Source: Roridomyces roridus
Taxonomy: Eukaryota > Basidiomycota > Agaricomycetes > Agaricales > Mycenaceae
NCBI GenBank assembly: GCA_029378245.1
Contig: JARKIF010000083.1
Coordinates: 62,001 to 126,000 of the forward strand
Direction: 5' to 3'
DNA length: 64,000 nt
Part shown: positions 23,296 to 35,061 of the stretch, in pieces
Position numbering within the stretch: position 1 is the stretch's first letter
Layout of the letters: each line of letters starts with the position of its first letter
The notes under the pieces: model-generated
What the model saw: the letters and a program-made list of their open reading frames with translations, nothing else
The model's database searches: none
What the model was told of the DNA's origin: nothing
Made by a program: the position numbers and the translations under genes

Positions 23296-26084
23296 ATGTC
23301 GGGCACCGCCAAGGTCCAATTCATCTTCATCGACAAATTTCACCGCAAAAGGCCCGAATGCTACCACGCTGAACTCACTGGAGCAGAACGCGAGCAGCCT
23401 GTCGCTTATCTTATCACAAAGGCCCAGGACATGCATCGAGCTTCCAACTGTACTGTCTGCGGAGGTCTTAAACGCGACATAATCGTCAAGTGCGCCTGGA
23501 TTAGGGCCAAGGGCTTTCCCGACGTCCTCACCGCCAACTCGACTATTCCTGAGGATCTCGGCGACTTGGAGCAAGACCCTTCGAATGAAACGGTTTTCAT
23601 GCTCCCACAAGCCCTGATTTCCGAGTACATCACAGACAGCGAGACCGGTATCTTAATCCGCGTGCTGTTCGAATGCACGTATCGGCCCCTTGAAGTGAAT
23701 GTCAATGCCACTGGTGAGCCGATCTTCTTGTTCTACTTTTATGGGTATCCAACGGCTTTCAGGCGCGCGCCCTCTCAAACGGGAGCATGGAGACGATACG
23801 GCGCCGGATGAGTGGAAACGGCGGAAGCTCGACAACCAAGTTCCTCAGGAACTGCGAGTCCTCCGTCCCTCGTCAGATGACTCGGACATCAGGCTTAACA
23901 TACTGCCTCCATCGTTTGCCTATCCTGTCTGCGGCAAGTACGTGGGCGTGGCGTTCGTGGACAAGACGCGTTTCATTCCACACATAATGGCGCTGCTGCT
24001 CAAAAATCATGGTTCTATCATAATATCTCCCAAGGGCGATGGTTCCTCGACTTTGGGGAGGTTGATGGCCCTCTGGTGCGATATCAAGGCTAGGCGTGCC
24101 CAAGCTGAGTGGGATCACGAATTTGGATCTGCAACCATTGGTCCGATCCTCCGCCAACGATTGTCGGAGAATGCCAAGTTCGATCGCTGGGGTGCAATGA
24201 ACAGCCTCTGCCTCACTTTCAACATGCGTAAAATCCCCCAACCAACAAAGGATGTTACTCTCTCGCAGAGAATCACCGCTCAGCTGCGCCAGACTATACG
24301 GGACTTTGTAGGCCACTACGAAAATGTCTTCGCTGGCAACAGCTTCGACATTTCCGAAGACAGAACAATCAAGGCAATCATGACGGATATACTGGTACGC
24401 ATTTTCCTTTCTCTTAAGGATCAGGTACTCATGTATTCCACCCAGGCCGCCATTCCTCAGAAGCGGAACCTTTTTGTCATTCTGGATCACTGGGATGCAC
24501 CGATCCAATTTTGCATTCAACACTCTCTTGTAAACTCCATCAAGGCTACCCAATCCACGTTGACCCGATTTATGAACGACCTGCTTTGGTTGAGTGAGGG
24601 GCCTTTGAAGAAACTCCTCTTACTCGTCATTGGCAATCTCCCTCCACCGACCAAATTGGCCAATCTGAAGGATATATCCTCAGATCCGACATTGCAGGGT
24701 GCCTTTGGCATAACCCCTAAAGAGTTGGATGCTCTCATTACCGTCCTCTCTTGGGGAGAGCGCACGCAGTTCCACTTCGACCCCAAGGATGCCAAATGGA
24801 AACGCAAATTGGGCTACGATCCGGTTACCGCTACATACAACTTCACGCTGGTATTACACCATCTTTCGGTCGATCTTGGTCTCGAAAACGAGCACAAGAA
24901 ACCGCCGAAATCCTCCCTGCTTCGCTCGATCTCGAAAAGCTTCGCGAGACTATTGGATTATTCCAATTTGCGACACGACCAGGCAGTCCAGGTTCCCCCA
25001 TTCTCCACCTTCAACACGACATCCCTCAATAAAACCATTGAGTTACCGCTGTGGCAGCTTCTTTATTATTTAGGAGCGCTCCAGATCGCCAAAAAAGTGG
25101 GTCGCAGGGCGCTTGATCAAATGTGGGTCCTGGTAATCTCCAGTGAATTTGTCAAGGGCGAAGTAAGTTCTCCTACGACGCTACTTCACATCTAATTTAC
25201 CTGTATAGCTCTTCTCCGCATGTCAACCAATCCTCCCCGGTTCAGGGTGTCCCCACGATATGATCTTTCGCGCCTTGACTGAGCGCAACCCATGGCCGCT
25301 GATACATGCCATCACGACCAACCTCCTTTACAACAAGACCCTCAACGAGCTCCATAAGATGGGAGAGGTCACATTCCAATCCACATTTGACGGTTTCTTC
25401 AATCATGCAAAGGAGACCAACTATTTCACACAACTCGCCCTTCTGCGAACAGTTCGTACCCTGAACAGCTCAGGGCTGGATATACCGTCTAACGAGAAGA
25501 GCAATGGTTTTGCCGACATATTCCTCTCGGCATTTCTGAGGCTCCACCCCGGCCGTGTTCTTATCATTGAACTCAAAATGGTCTCGGTCTGGCAGCTCTT
25601 GAAAGCCCAAGCCACTAAAGTCAAGGGAGGAAAAGTCCCGGATGGGCCCGACGATCAAGGTTTTAGGGAGAAATGTCTGGGTATGATTAACAAAGTGGAC
25701 AACATGACATTCCAAGAACTCTGCGAGCTTGAATACTGCTACATGGACCGTCATCAGAAGACAATGTCGAAGCCCAAGTCAATCCGTCGTCTATTGCAGG
25801 AGAGCACTGGGCAGTTGAGATCGTATCTCAATGCGCTTGTGGAGGGACCGTCGGATGGAACGTCGGAGGGGATAAGGCCGAGAGTGCTGGGCGGGGAGTG
25901 GAGAGTCCGCGCAGTGGAGATTCGACCTGATGAACAGCCTGACGAAGTCATCGGCCTCATCATCTGCTGCATCGGGCGCCGACTCGTCCCTGTCGCAGTC
26001 GAGCCGACCAATCAGAACACAAAGTACCGGTACGGCCAGTACCAGGGTTGGTATGAGAAGTGGGAGGGGAGGACTTTGCCGTAG
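23296..26084 (+). CDS. AAA-ATPase-like protein with intact PD-(D/E)XK motif (copy B)
   Basis: Paralog of copies A and C but very diverged. Residues 1-~145 form an unrelated N-terminal domain with a CTVCGG pair; a 48-nt intron (GTGAGC...TTTCAG near 23713-23760) joins it to a basic linker (DEWKRRKLDNQ) and the AAA-like part. There, VAFVDKTRFIPHIM is conserved, but Walker A reads IIISPKGDGSSTLGRL, lacking the Gly-Lys-Thr, and the Walker B region reads FVILDHWDAPIQ. By contrast the C-terminal nuclease-like part is complete: GFADIFLSAF...RVLIIELKMVS gives Asp, then Glu-x-Lys, preceded by NEKSNG. The stop is TAG at 26082-26084. A second intron lies at about 25160-25208. Alternative start at 23275 in the same frame. 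Likely nucleic-acid related; no proven role. Confidence 0.75.
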
Positions 26085-26199
26085 GGTGGCTTAGAAACGG
26101 ACAGGGACATTTGTAGCGCACGAACCACCGGATATGTATATAACTTGTACCTTTGGCCGTTCCCGCGTGGGACCTATGGCTTTCATAACATAACATAAC

Positions 26200-26390
26200 A
26201 TGTCAATCCTTGCATCTTGCCATAATTTGGCCAGCATCACTCCTTCGTCCCCTCGGTCCTCTCTTCTTCCCAGTGCCCTTATCCTGACCGCCGGGCAGTG
26301 TGTGCGGTCAAGCTTTCCGAGCCAGTCAAAGCGCCGTTTCTTGAAGGAGAGCACCGAGTCTGCGCGTCTGCTTCGGTCTCAACCTCCTCC
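26200..26390. repeat. Duplicated fragment of the 3' end of the 28579-29718 gene
   Basis: Bases ~26240-26345 align with ~28660-28775 (shared blocks include GGTCCTCTCTTCTT, GACCGCCGGGCAGTG and GTCAAGCTTTC). On the minus strand both encode a ...LGKLD... segment. The fragment sits directly against the 3' end of copy C, whereas the parental gene lies on the other side of copy C. Confidence 0.7.
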
Positions 26391-28351
26391 TTACGGGGGC
26401 GGCAGCGCAAGCACTTCCTCTGGACCCTCCCGCCTCAAAATGCGGGCACCCCCAACCGCGATGAGCTGCGTATACACCGCCCCAGCCTTGAAAAAAGTTC
26501 GGACAGCGCGAGTCTCCATAACCTGAAGGCTCTCCGACCACACGCTATACCATCTCTCCAAAAGCTTCTCATCGTCATCTAGACACATTTCCTCATGAAG
26601 AATCCGGAGAGCTTCCACCGAGGGCTCGCTGTCGTTTGGATTGACGGCCCGCCAGAACCCGACAAGCGGGAGTGTCTTGAGCTCCCAACGTAGGATACGG
26701 TCGGTGAAGTAAGCGCGAAGACGAACGCAGGGTGCGTCGGCGGGGAGCGTGAGGATGGGTTCCAGAAGGAGGGAAGGCGAGCATGATAAGAGGGTGGCGT
26801 TGCGCATGATGAGCTCTATCAGCCCCGGCAAAATGGGCTCCTTCATGTTCCCGCCCAAGTAACGCTGCGTCTGCTCGCAGAGAATTTTTGTCAAAAGATG
26901 TACGAGAAGTTGATGATTTTCCGTCGCCGGGTGATATTCAGCCAGGGCATCAAGAAAACTGAATTCTTTGTCCCCAACTGAGAAATTATAATAGCGGTCG
27001 TGAACGATTTTGTCGATGCGGGAGTGGATCTGGCGCATCCAGATTAGATTGCACATGGAGCGTCCCTATAATCAGACTCTCACCAAGGACAGAACTTTCC
27101 CGTTCACTAGGCGGAATGTGGAGTTGGAGCCACGCACGGCAGTCAAGGCTCCAGCGTGATAGAATGCAGCCCAAGAGACAGAAATTCCGTCCAAGTCGTG
27201 CCCCGCATCCAGGTCGACAGGCTGAATTTCCACCACGCCGCTCGCGACAAGGTCGATCAGGCCCTGGATTGTGACCACATTCAGACTGTCCGCCACCAAC
27301 GGAAGGTGATCAAGCAGCGAAGAAAATAAGAAAAACGCAACACTCTCCGACTCCTTGATGAAATCGATTAACAGGCGAGGGTGAAGCACGGGCTCCGAAA
27401 TGCTGTTGCCCGCAGGAAAAGTATAACAACCGCATTGACCCTTCAAATCGGCGATATCGAGCGTGTTTTCGAGGTGAATGGATTGTACAAATTGGATGAG
27501 TTCACCCTCCGTGAAGCCACAACACGATTGAAGGTCATGGGCAAGAATAACCAGGTCTCTGAGGATGGGGGTCTGCAAGGAAAGAGTGCCAGTCACGAAA
27601 AGTTTGGCTGTGACATCCCCAGCATCCCGGAGAGGCTCCCAAACATATTCGTCTAGCAATCGCGCGACATCTTGGGGCGTGACAAAAGTAGGGTGGATTG
27701 CGGGGTAAACAAGGCGGGACCGCATGCACTTCATGAGGGGGACATCATAAGAGTCCACGCCTACGAAGAGCGTTTTCTGGCGCTCACGAACCCGATTCTA
27801 TTCATGAGAAAGGCCGATTGACACGAAGCAAGGGGTACTCACCAAAACTTTCTTCAAGGATTCATTTTCTCCGTATTCCAAGTATGTTTGCGGCTCTGCA
27901 AGACCCAGCTCTGTAGCGTACTTGACGAGGAAAGACCTCAATGCAGAAAATAGCTCGTATTGGAGTTCATCCTCGAAGTCCTCAGGACTGTCATAGACGC
28001 CAATGTCCCGGAATGTCAAAGGTAGACAAAGATGCTGGCTATGGTCGCGGGGATGATTCCGGAAATAGTGCGAAAACGTTTCGGCTCCATGTATGTCGTA
28101 AAATTGGTGCAAAGTGGAGAGAAATGCGGTCTTTCCGAATTTTGGAGGACGTAGCAGGAGGTACCGATAGTTGGCGGGCAGTTTAAACGCGAAGCGCGTC
28201 TTGTCTGCATGCGCAGGTCGCGGGTGAGTGTGAAAATCGAGAAATTGATCGGTGTGCCCCGGTAGCCGCAGATGCTAGAGCATAATGACTCTGAGTAAAA
28301 CGACCACTGAAGAGTGACTAGGAGATTCACGTTGTGGTTGCATGAAACCAT
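26391..28351 (-). CDS. AAA-ATPase-like protein with WELK nuclease remnant (copy C)
   Basis: Closest relative of copy A along its whole length. It lacks A's ~100-residue acidic/basic N-terminus: a short MVSCNHN exon from ATG 28351 joins directly to HLRLPGHTDQ. Motifs: ADKTRFAFKLP, Walker A-like RPPKFGKTAFLSTL, and FVGVDSYDVPLMK with Ser in place of the Walker B Glu. The end region reads TDRILRWELKTLPLVGFWRAVNPND, so the E-x-K Lys lost in copy A is kept here. Relative to A, one extra base before the Lys/Glu-rich tail shifts frame and brings a stop at 26391, so the acidic tail is absent. Four or five exons. The 3' end abuts a fragment duplicated from the neighbouring gene. May be a functional shorter paralog or an early pseudogene. 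Confidence 0.65.
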
Positions 28352-28578
28352 CGCTATTGTGTATGTCTGCCCCTATGCGGCAGGTGAATGGGGTGAGAGG
28401 ACCCTGGAGTTGAGAACGTTGAGTCAAAGGCATTCTTGCTAAACTTGGTCAGTGAGATGCTGTATCGGGCGGCCTCCAACGGCTAGGTACGTTGCACGGA
28501 CGACTCCGAGGTGTATATTACATGCACTACGTATCTGGCCTCTTCAATACGAGGAATTCGACCCAAGCATCGCGTATT

Positions 28579-29718
28579 TCAGTCGAATATCTGCAGAGGC
28601 TTGGATTTGTCCACACGAGCCCCTTCTTTCCTCTTCGAAGTCTTCCCCCTCGTCTCTCCGTCTCCCCCTGGTCCTCTCTTCTTCTTCCCATTTCCCTTAC
28701 CCCGACCGCCGGGCAGTGCATGCGCTGCACCGAGTTTAGCGTCAAGCTTTCCCAGCCGCTCAAGGCGATCGTTTCTGGGTGAACGTTTGGCGCGAGATTT
28801 CGCTGGCGGGGGCCCAGACTGTGGTGCAGCGGGGTCGACGTCGAAATGGACTTTGCGCTGCTTCTTGGCAGAGTCCGCGTCCGTGTCAGCTGTAGCCTTG
28901 GTCTCGGGTCTACGGCGTTTGGGGGATGCGGGTGATTCATCGGCAGCACCTTCCGTCTCGATTTTCCGCTTTTTTGGCAAAGGTTCCGAGTCGTTGGTCT
29001 CCACAGCCTTGGACTTGCTCTTATCCTTCAGTCTGAGCTTTGCATCGCGTTTTTTGTCGCGTTTTGCGGTCATTTTGGCCTTTCTCTATGGAGGACATAG
29101 TCAGTATGGGTAGCAAAGAATTAAATGCACGACATACCTTCTCGCGTTTCTCTTCCCGCTTTGAAAGCCCTGTTTCTGGAGGCGCGTCTGCCTCTGCTGC
29201 CCGGAGCTTCAGCACGTCCCATACATTCGCACTTCCTTCGGCTTTGGAAGCAAAGGCCGTGAATTGTCGGACACGGCGCTGGTGTGCCTATGAAGAACAT
29301 TCACACCTGGATAGGACTCGTGTAATAGACGGCAAACCTTGGACCCGCGATGTAGCTTCAACCCTTCAAGGTTTTTGAGTAGTTTTCCGGGGCAGACAAT
29401 GCACGCCTTGACGTCCGGTTGAAGGGAAACGATGTAAATTGGGTCTTTGAGCGCCTCAGAGACGGATATTGGTGGTTCCTCAGCGTCTTCTTCGTCCGAG
29501 CTTTCTTCTTCCTCCTCCTCGTCCTCTTCGAGGTCTGCCTCCTCAAGGTCTCCTCCCTCGTCGTCTTCAGGACCCTCGTCGTCAGAGTTGTCAGACTCGG
29601 ACTCTGATTCGTCCGAATCTGTATCGTTCAGGCCGAGGACGTCCTTCATTTCACCGTCGAGGCCGAGCTCCTCCTCTTCTTCGTGCTTTCTGCGTCGTTT
29701 TTCTACGCGTTTGAACAT
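28579..29718 (-). CDS. Acidic/basic nucleolar-like protein with Cys/His cluster
   Basis: Not firmly recognised. It starts MFKRVEKRRRKHEEEEEL, then a long acidic region of Asp/Glu/Ser. A conserved core ALKDPIYIVSLQPDVKACIVCPGKLLKNLEGLKLHRGSKVCRRVRQF resembles a small C2H2-like zinc knuckle (CxxC ... H ... C). After it, FTAFASKAEGSANVWDVLKLR leads to a Lys/Arg-rich C-terminal half (KKRKIETE, SPKRRRPE, KKQRKVHFDVD) ending LQIFD. Such acidic-then-basic composition is common in nucleolar ribosome-biogenesis factors; that role is inferred. Three exons; the intron near 29280-29330 splits the Cys/His core. Starts 53 bp from the divergent RNB exoribonuclease. Part of its 3' end is duplicated at 26200-26390. 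Confidence 0.7.
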
Positions 29719-29771
29719 TGTGGAACTTGAAGAGGGCAAAGATTTGATTAGCCATCATCGGCATCTTTTGC
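29719..29771. promoter_or_regulatory. 53-bp bidirectional promoter
   Basis: Start codons at 29718 (minus) and 29772 (plus) are separated by only 53 bp, so the two genes share a core promoter or one or both transcripts start inside the other's 5' end. No TATA box is visible. Confidence 0.6.
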
Positions 29772-32619
29772 ATGCACTCGCGCGCCATCCTTGCCCGTGC
29801 ACCAAAATGTACCCGCCTCTTCTCGATATCCTGTGCTCGTCGACATGCTCGGCCCATCCCAGCCGCGGAAGTGACTGAGCTCGCTGAGCAACTCGTCGAT
29901 ACTGCTGCATTGAAGCGCCCTCCGCCAGGTTGGGCGCACACTCCGAGTCTCCGAGGCGATGAAAGGCGTCTCAGGGGTCTGTTGAGCTCTTCCAAATCTG
30001 CTGTTCGCATGCCTTCCTTGGAAAAAACCAGCTTTGACGCGGGCATGGTGGAATCGGAGGAGGAGCCAGCCGAAGGATCTTTCATACCTGGTACTTTCGT
30101 TGAAATCCGAAGGTTCCTGCTCTTTAATCGAGCACCTCGACCGTCGACCTGATATCCCTTTTAGAAATGAGGTTGCTACTCACGGCGTCGTCGTTGGCGA
30201 AAAAATCAAGAACATGCGCGCCCATATCTCAGCTCTGACTACTGGGGGAGAGCTCTGGGACCCTCTCCGTGACGATATCATGTTTGCCGTTCCCGCCCTC
30301 GTCGCGCCCGATGTCGCCCTACGCTGCTCCGTGGATGAAATCGCGTTGGACAACACTCAGCTCACCGCGCGTGTCCAAGTAATGCAAAGCATCCGCCATC
30401 TCGAGCGGGACATGGAAGACGCCATGTCAGACATCATGAGCCGCGAATTTGACGTCTACTCCTGCGTGAGGTCCCAGGACCCAGACAAGTGGGCAACGAC
30501 GACCGTGGCAGAAGTCGCTCGTATGCTGTCGGACAAACCAAACCTAAACACCATGTTTGCTGCCCACAAGTATCTCATGGAACGTCCCGAATACTTCCTC
30601 GCCGACATCTCCTACATACGTTCGCAGTCCTTTGACGTCCGACCACTCTCGCATGTCCAAACCGTAACAAAGGTCACAGAGTGGTCCCGCCAGGACAGCG
30701 GTCCTCTCCAAGATTTTGCGCGGCGCGCCATCCCTGTCATAGCTGCGAATCGCCAACGGCACGCGGAAACGCGGAACGACCTTGCGGCTCAGAGTCCCGG
30801 AAAGCATGTATGGACTGAGGATGATCTCACCATCCTCAACTTCCTGCACCAATCCCTCCAGCCGTGGCGGTCCATCCAAAAAGATCCTTACAGTATTGGT
30901 CGCAGTGCCATTGTACGCCACCTTGAACCCAGCGTCGTCGTCAATGACTCATGCGTTCATTCGACCGTCATCGACCTGGGTATCTACGCTCCATGGCAAG
31001 ACATCTCCTCTCTTCGGCGCGTCCTCAACTTGGATTTGGACCCTCCCGAGACATCTCCCAAAGTCCAGGCTACCAACGCTCTCGTCCAACGCTCGCTCTC
31101 GACGCCGCCGGCGCGAGGCGCACCCCTTGGACCAGAGGACTTTTATCCCTCGGATCCACTCGAAACCATGCGGCACGATTTCGGCGATATGCCGATTTAC
31201 GTAATCGACGATGCCGGTGCTCACGAGCTGGACGATGGAATCTCCTACGAAGCAATCCCAGAGGAACCAGGCTCCTACTGGCTCCATGCTCACGTCGCCG
31301 ATCCGGCATCCCTCATTCCTCCTACGCATATTCTAGCTCAGCGTGCCGCTCAGCAGGCCGAGACGACCTATTTGGTCCACCGCTCCTGGCCCTTATTCCC
31401 TTCCACTTTGATGTTCGCCGGTCGCCCGGGCATGTCTCTCGCGCAGCGAACGGAGCGTGCGACAGAGAATCGGGTGTTGACTTTCAGTTCCAAAATCAAC
31501 GCAGATGGCGAATTGGTCGACTCGCTCGTGCGTCCCGGAATTGCCCGCAATTTCGTCAAACTGTCTTATGACGAGGTTGACCTCGTTTTGACGGGGGAAC
31601 TCATGCCACGAATGTACCCGTTCGGCAACCCGGCGACGCCCCCACCGAAACCTCTATTGTCCGACTCGCAGATAAATGACTTGCGTACGCTGGATAGGAT
31701 TCGGGATACGTTGCTCAAAAACCGTTTCAAGAAGGGTATTTTCGAATCGGACAACGCGCAAGCCAAGATCGTCAATTATCGGATGCTGAAGGGAATCTTG
31801 AGCCCGAATTTGAGTGCCAACACTACCGATTACAGTGGCTTTCCTCAATATGATTACTGGGTCGAGACTTCGAGTGCTCAGCACGCAAGTTCGCGCGGTC
31901 TGGTAGCGGAAGTGATGAAAACTGCTTCCCGCACGTCGTCTCGTTGGTGTGCTGAACGCGGCATTCCTGTTATTCGACGAGTGGCATCCCAGATGGTGGC
32001 CTCCCCAGAGGCTCTGGAACGACTACTTTCCAAACGAAACGAGCATGGTTTCGTTTCCAATACAGACATGTTGGCCGCCGCGTCGCTCCAGGCCATGGCG
32101 GGTTATAGCCTCACTCCAGGTGCACATTGGGCAATAGGCGCATCAGAAGGCGAGGGCTATGCCCGCTCGACATCACCCCTGCGCCGCTTTTCGGACCTCA
32201 TCGCACATTACCAGATTCACCAGGCGTTGCTTGGTCAAAAACCCCATTTTTCGACCGAGTACCTGCAAGAGTACATTCACAAGTTGAACGTGCGCGACAC
32301 GTTGAGGAAGCGCACGGAGAAGGCCCATCTGCGGACCTTGGCGTTTACTGCCATCAAGCGGTGGATGGAAGCTCCGTCGACCGACATGCCGGATCCGCTC
32401 TTGGACTTGGTGGCTACCCAGGTGTATCCCCCGAGGTTTAACGTCCTCACTGGTGCTGCCCAAGCTGATGTTCCCGTCCCGGCGCTGGGAATTACTGTGC
32501 TCATGACGGAACTGTCCCGCAAGAGCATGGAGAATTGGCGTGTTGGAGAGAGTGTGAAGGTGAGGATCAAGGAGATTCGGATGGGAGTGCAACCAGCAAT
32601 GGAGGTCGTTGCTCGGTGA
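29772..32619 (+). CDS. DSS1: RNB-domain 3'-5' exoribonuclease, mitochondrial (DSS1/cyt-4 type)
   Basis: RNase II/RNB family exoribonuclease; the DSS1/CYT-4 group is the mitochondrial degradosome nuclease acting with the Suv3 helicase. The N-terminus MHSRAILARAPKCTRLFSIS is rich in Arg and Ser with no acids, a typical import signal. A 54-nt intron (GTTCCT...TTTTAG) joins FVEIR to RNEVATHGVVVG. The RNB core contains YVIDDAGAHELDDGISYE (Asp-rich metal site), YWLHAHVADPASLIPP, LMFAGRPGMSLAQR, and near the end YARSTSPLRRFSDLIAHYQIH, the conserved SPLRR-x-xD signature. A C-terminal S1-like segment ends AMEVVAR. About 930 residues, in keeping with the family. Catalytic Asp residues appear intact. 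Confidence 0.93.
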
Positions 32620-32869
32620 GAAGAAAAAGTATGGTATTAATGTAAAGAAGATAATAATGTGTACACCACTCTCGACAAAGTGACGGCTGGTTAACTGCGA
32701 GTGTCAGATAAGCAGGTCCGAGGAGCAGATTTCGATGGACACTTGAGATGGCATTTACCTGTACATGTCCCGAGCGGAACTGAATTTTATCTTGGATACC
32801 CGCTCCGTTGTCGCCACGCGGCGGTGAGGGGATCAGTGGCGGCCAATTTCTCACTCGAGAACTACTGCC

Positions 32870-33168
32870 ATGGCCCCGGCGCGCAGAAAAACGACCAAAA
32901 ACAGTGCGCCTCCCGTACTCGCAAAGAAACACGGATCTCAGACGCGTCGACCCTCCAAACGACTCCAAAAAGACGCGTCCAAGGTGGTACAAGTGAGTGT
33001 AGACTAGCGTGTTGCATGGACGGAAGGTGAATTCAAATTGTGTACTAGTCCGGTCTGCTCCCCCGGTTTCGCCTCAATGTCCCCAAAGAGCCCATAAATT
33101 CCGCACCTGCGACATTCACGTCAATCCAACACACGCGCCTTATGATCTACGCCCGTTGGACGCGTTGA
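32870..33168 (+). CDS. Possible small basic protein
   Basis: ATG 32870 opens a 41-codon exon rich in Lys, Arg, Ser and Ala (MAPARRKTTKNSAPPVLAKK...). A 63-nt intron (GTGAGT...ACTAG) joins it in frame to a 39-codon exon ending ...MIYARWTR. About 80 residues; nuclear in character if real. No family recognised, and the second exon is supported only by splice phase. Confidence 0.3.
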
Positions 33169-33401
33169 ACGCGTCGTCACTTGCTAATAAGGTCGAAGAT
33201 GATAACGAGATCGTCGCCAAGGACGACGAACTCTGCTTGATCAATCCCGCTCAAATGCCAGGCAAGTCCAGTCGGGTATGTTCTGCTCTGGCTGACCGGG
33301 GACAGGCGAAATCGGAGACTTGCTAACAGACGGGAGGTAAAGATGACGGACAGAGTTCTGTATAGATGAAAAAAAAGAATACAAGAAAGAGTTGGGATCA
33401 C

Positions 33402-33745
33402 AGTCCGAGTACATCTACACCACCACCAACCCACCACACCCAAAAAGAAACCAAAACCAAAAAGATCCGACAACAAAACACCTCCTCGATCGCGATGCGT
33501 CCATCCCCGAGGTCCGTGTTGTAAAAGTGCTGTCGGAAAGAGGAATGAAAGCCAGTGTCGAAGGCGGGTCGATGCTGGGGCGCCAGAGTGTCGGGGAGAG
33601 GGTGGGACCTCGGGCAAGAGAAGCAGCTCAAGCCGTCGTCCGGTCTCCGGACCAATGACTAGACATCTTCGCCAACGACAACTGGGTACGAGTGAAGAAG
33701 GTAAGATAGTCGAAGGAGAAGTGGTGGTGGTGGTGGGATTCGTCT
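33402..33745. repeat. Conserved 3' flank of M copy 1
   Basis: This block recurs at 39898-40381 and 58303-58770, always directly after the stop codon of an M gene. It includes a (GGT)n microsatellite and a minus-strand open frame conserved in all three copies (RPDDGLSCFSC...RSHPLPDTLAP). Confidence 0.8.
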
Positions 33746-35014
33746 TCATGGCAACTTCTTCTTGCCGCGCTTATAGCGCTCCTTCGCTCGACGTACACGA
33801 TATGCTGGGGGCGGGAAGATAATCCGTAGAACAGGCCAGACACCGGGTATCTGTGAGATGATGAGTGACAAAGAGGAGATGTAACGGGAATGAACGTACG
33901 TTGCGGGCGATGAGATCAATGATGGTTCCGTTGAGGAAGAGACCATAGACGATGTCAACGCAAGGAACGTCGAAAGGCAGCACAAGCACCTACAGAAACT
34001 GATCAGAAGTGGAAAGGACGTGAGAGTAAAGGACGCACTGTTGGAAGTGCGAGGAGGAACGCATCCAAGACCTTGTTGTACCATGACTGGGTTGCGGCTT
34101 GACGGGTTAGTCGTGCCTTGAGCCGCTGCCGCTTGAACAGTTTCTTTTTGCGAGTGTAAGGAGCAGGCATAGGGGAGAGAATTCGGCTGAGCGGGGGGGA
34201 AAGGGTGGAGATGAAGAACGAAGCCAGGGACTTGTCGAACGCGAAGGCATGGACGACATCGAGGAGGGATACGTCGAGGAGGCTCACGAGCTAAGGAACT
34301 AGTGAGATGATGGAAGTAGCAGGTAGGATGACACGTACGGTGGGAAGGAGAGGACCTTGGAGAACGGAGCACAAAACCGAACAGAATATGTGGTGTGTCT
34401 GCAAAGAATAAGAACATATTCATAGCGTGAAGGACTAGACGCACCTTGGCAAAGACAATCTTTGCAGGTAGACAATGCAGAACCGCCACCAGAAACCCGG
34501 GCTCGCCCAATTGGAGAGCGTCAAGAGCGAGTATCCCGCTCAGAATGAGCAGCGAGATGGCGAGCTTGGTCCAAACGACGCCCGTCTTGTGCTTGAGTAG
34601 CCGCGCGAGTGCCACGGTAGCGGTGAACACGCCTTCGACCTCCTCGAGGCTGGCGAGGTCGAAACCAGCAAGGTTGGGGCTGGCTGTGTGGCTGCTGGCG
34701 AGCTCGAGGGTGGCGGGCGTGGCGTGGGCGAGAGAGGCACTGGCGAGGTCGAAGCTGACCGCAGGGTGAATGTTGACCTGAGCGAGAACGGGAACTATGT
34801 CGAGAGGGCCCTGGGCGAGTACGAAGGAGCCATTGGTGAAGGCGCTGGCCGGGCTGAATGGCAACACCTCTGACTCGTAGTCGTCCCACCAGAAGACGGA
34901 GTGCCGAGGAACCACAGGCACGACTTCAGCGGGCTGGAGGGTTCTCGGGGTGTGGACGGAGGAGAGGAGGGAAAAGGCGGAGAAGGCGAGTACTGAGAGC
35001 TTTCTGAGGAACAT
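33746..35014 (-). CDS. M protein copy 1: secretory-pathway membrane protein
   Basis: Not recognised; one of three paralogs. ATG 35014 opens MFLRKLSVLAFSAFSLLSSVHT, a good signal peptide. A probable lumenal domain has WWDDYES and repeated FDLAS / LASS-type elements, then helix WTKLAISLLILSGILALDAL. After further introns come a basic loop (RKKKLFKRQRLKAR), a hydrophobic segment (VLVLPFDVPCVDIVYGLFL) and a final RVRRAKERYKRGKKKLP, ending at 33746. About six exons, about 380-400 residues. The Lys-rich end could act as an ER-retention or membrane-contact signal (inference). The promoter carries TACAAAA where copies 2 and 3 have TATAAAA. The reading frame is open throughout, so this copy looks intact. 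Confidence 0.6.
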   Translation of the reverse strand: MFLRKLSVLAFSAFSLLSSVHTPRTLQPAEVVPVVPRHSVFWWDDYESEVLPFSPASAFTNGSFVLAQGPLDIVPVLAQVNIHPAVSFDLASASLAHATPATLELASSHTASPNLAGFDLASLEEVEGVFTATVALARLLKHKTGVVWTKLAISLLILSGILALDALQLGEPGFLVAVLHCLPAKIVFAKVRLVLHAMNMFLFFADTPHILFGFVLRSPRSSPSHRTCHPTCYFHHLTSSLAREPPRRIPPRCRPCLRVRQVPGFVLHLHPFPPAQPNSLPYACSLHSQKETVQAAAAQGTTNPSSRNPVMVQQGLGCVPPRTSNSASFTLTSFPLLISFCRCLCCLSTFLALTSSMVSSSTEPSLISSPATYVHSRYISSLSLIISQIPGVWPVLRIIFPPPAYRVRRAKERYKRGKKKLP

Positions 35015-35061
35015 GGTGGTGTTATTAGATGAGGAAAACACACTCAAATGAATGGCCTCCA

